Positions 14,407 to 15,454 of a DNA stretch of 15,454 nt are shown here, in pieces. The DNA is from Rhodobacter sp. GTDB lineage: Bacteria > Pseudomonadota > Alphaproteobacteria > Rhodobacterales > Rhodobacteraceae. Under the pieces are notes generated by a model. That model was not told where the DNA came from. It ran no database searches and worked only from the letters and a program-made list of their open reading frames with translations. Position 1 is the stretch's first letter. Each line of letters starts with the position of its first letter. The stretch spans positions 1 to 15,454 of the forward strand of contig PNND01000440.1 in assembly GCA_013824045.1 (NCBI GenBank), read 5' to 3'. The position numbers and the translations under genes were made by a program.

Positions 14407-15279
14407 ATGCGTTTCATCGTGGGTACCACCGATACGGGCCGACAGAACGACATTTTCCTCGTCCAAGACGAGCGCGCCTTCAACCTGTCGCAGGCCCATC
14501 CCGGCATCGGCCATGATCTGATGCGCCTGATCACCGATCCCGCGCTCATGGCCCGCATCCGGGCCGAGGGGTTGGGCCATCTCACGATCCCCGCCTCCAC
14601 GATCCACCCCTCCCTTCCCGTGGCCCATCCGGGCAAGGTGATCTGCCTTGGCCTCAACTATGTCGATCACGTCAAGGAAGGCGGCTACGACATTCCGACC
14701 TATCCCGCCCTCTTCATCCGTACCCTCACCTCGCTTATTCCCACCGGTGCGCCGATGATCCGCCCTGCCTGTTCCGAACGGCTGGATTATGAGGCGGAAC
14801 TGATGGTCATCATCGGTCGCGGCGGGCGTCACATCCCGGAAGAAACGGCGCTGGAGCATGTATTCGGCTATACAATCTTCAACGACGGTTCCGTCCGCGA
14901 CTATCAGCGCAAGACGCATCAATGGACGCCCGGCAAGAATTTTGATGCCACTGGCGCCATTGGCCCCGTAGTCGTCACCCCCGACGAGCTTCCCCCCGGC
15001 GCATCAGGCCTGCGCATCCAGACGCGGGTGGGGGCCGAAATCCTGCAAGATGCAAATACCAGCGAGATGATGTGGTCTGTCGCCCGCACCATCGCCACCT
15101 TGTCGGAATACACCACGCTGGAACCCGGCGACATGATCGCCATGGGCACGCCCCCCGGCGTCGGCCATGCCCGGACCCCGCCCCGTTGGCTGCGCCCCGG
15201 CGAGACGGTCGAGGTGGAAATCGAAGGCATCGGCATCTGCGCCAACCCGGTGCAGGACGAAACCCGCGCCCCGGCCTGA
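14407..15279 (+). CDS. FAH-family hydrolase/isomerase, two-domain type
   Basis: A 290-residue enzyme with a short N-terminal domain (1-70) followed by the FAH core, the layout of the 2-hydroxyhepta-2,4-diene-1,7-dioate isomerase/acylpyruvase group. Core residues: ICLGLNYVDHVKE with His88 and Glu91; RLDYEAELMVIIG with metal ligands Glu129 and Glu131; FNDGSVRDYQ with Asp160; TPGKNFDATGAIGP; GTPPGVG (247-253); EIEGIG near the end. In the usual F-x-K position the sequence has FIRTLTS, so Arg105 replaces the common Lys, a conservative but notable change. GGAAGGA sits about ten bases before the ATG in the 39-bp gap after the reductase. It is the last clear gene of the operon and differs from the single-domain FAH gene on the other side of the regulator. 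Confidence 0.9.
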   Translation: MRFIVGTTDTGRQNDIFLVQDERAFNLSQAHPGIGHDLMRLITDPALMARIRAEGLGHLTIPASTIHPSLPVAHPGKVICLGLNYVDHVKEGGYDIPTYPALFIRTLTSLIPTGAPMIRPACSERLDYEAELMVIIGRGGRHIPEETALEHVFGYTIFNDGSVRDYQRKTHQWTPGKNFDATGAIGPVVVTPDELPPGASGLRIQTRVGAEILQDANTSEMMWSVARTIATLSEYTTLEPGDMIAMGTPPGVGHARTPPRWLRPGETVEVEIEGIGICANPVQDETRAPA

Positions 15280-15399
15280 CCCATTCCTTTCCATCTGACA
15301 GGATCGTGACGGCGCGTGACTGCCACAGGTTGATCCTGACCTTGCCCACGGCCACCATCCGCGCAAACTCTGCCGCATTTCCAACAGGATGGCTCACCG
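15280..15399 (+). other. Short intergenic gap after the FAH operon
   Basis: A 120-base gap with no gene. It holds an inverted repeat CAGGATC/GATCCTG (15299-15305 with 15332-15338, a 26-base loop) and a repeated CGTGAC word (15305 and 15315). No T-run is present, so a terminator is not supported. It may hold the promoter or operator of the next gene, or the operon may continue. Confidence 0.35.
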
Positions 15400-15454
15400 A
15401 TGCCCAGACTGACTCGCCGCAGCTTCGGCCTAGCCCTGATCGGCAGCCTCGCCG
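15400..15454 (+). CDS. 5' start of a Tat-exported protein (truncated)
   Basis: Only 18 codons are present before the window ends: MPRLTRRSFGLALIGSLA. The TRRSFGLAL core matches the twin-arginine signal (RRxFL-like, with RR at residues 6-7) followed by a hydrophobic stretch, so the product is probably exported folded to the periplasm, often with a cofactor. AGGA lies ten bases before the ATG; an alternative ATG at 15389 runs into a stop after seven codons. It is on the same strand as the catabolic operon, 120 bp downstream. The product cannot be named. Confidence 0.6.
   Translation, partial: MPRLTRRSFGLALIGSLA

Noticed and set aside
1..15454. Mobile elements, phage, CRISPR, toxin-antitoxin or defence genes
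   Set aside because: No transposase, integrase, spacer-repeat array or known defence domain was seen on either strand. Composition is even apart from short intergenic AT-rich patches.

Overview
The window comes from a GC-rich alphaproteobacterium, most likely Rhodobacterales (Rhodobacter/Gemmobacter-like). This rests on base composition, a monomeric 740-residue NADP isocitrate dehydrogenase, Shine-Dalgarno leaders before most genes, and dense gene packing. No rRNA, tRNA, transposase, integrase, phage gene or CRISPR array was seen. It looks like ordinary chromosome with accessory catabolic modules.

Layout. (1) Positions 1-2256, plus strand: the end of a cupin resembling the DMSP-lyase family, an amidohydrolase of the YtcJ type joined to it by an ATGA overlap, and a small single-domain cupin. 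(2) Positions 2257-3195: a long non-coding leader with an AT-rich promoter-like patch, then a small orphan protein with a weak Hint-like phrase. (3) Positions 3278-7489, minus strand: mtnA (methionine salvage), icd (TCA cycle) and a fumarylpyruvate-hydrolase-like FAH enzyme. Structure-rich spacers separate them: a GC hairpin between icd and mtnA, and a set of competing inverted repeats between the FAH gene and icd. (4) Positions 7490-7667: a divergent control region with five ATTGGT/ACCAAT hexamers, including a 16-bp palindrome typical of FadR-type GntR repressors. (5) Positions 7668-15279, plus strand: the GntR/FCD regulator, an NMT1/SsuA-type ABC importer (binding protein, permease, ATPase, second permease), an acyl-CoA ligase resembling oxalate-CoA ligases, a ketopantoate-reductase-like dehydrogenase and a second FAH enzyme. 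(6) The start of a Tat-exported protein runs off the right edge.

The most interesting part is module 5 together with the divergent FAH gene. It reads as a self-contained uptake-and-degradation system for an unknown small organic acid: import, CoA activation, oxidoreduction, and cleavage or decarboxylation of acylpyruvate-like intermediates by two different FAH enzymes, under a local GntR repressor. The combination does not match a textbook pathway I recognise, and the substrate cannot be read from sequence alone. The amidohydrolase/two-cupin operon at the left is a second uncharacterised module.
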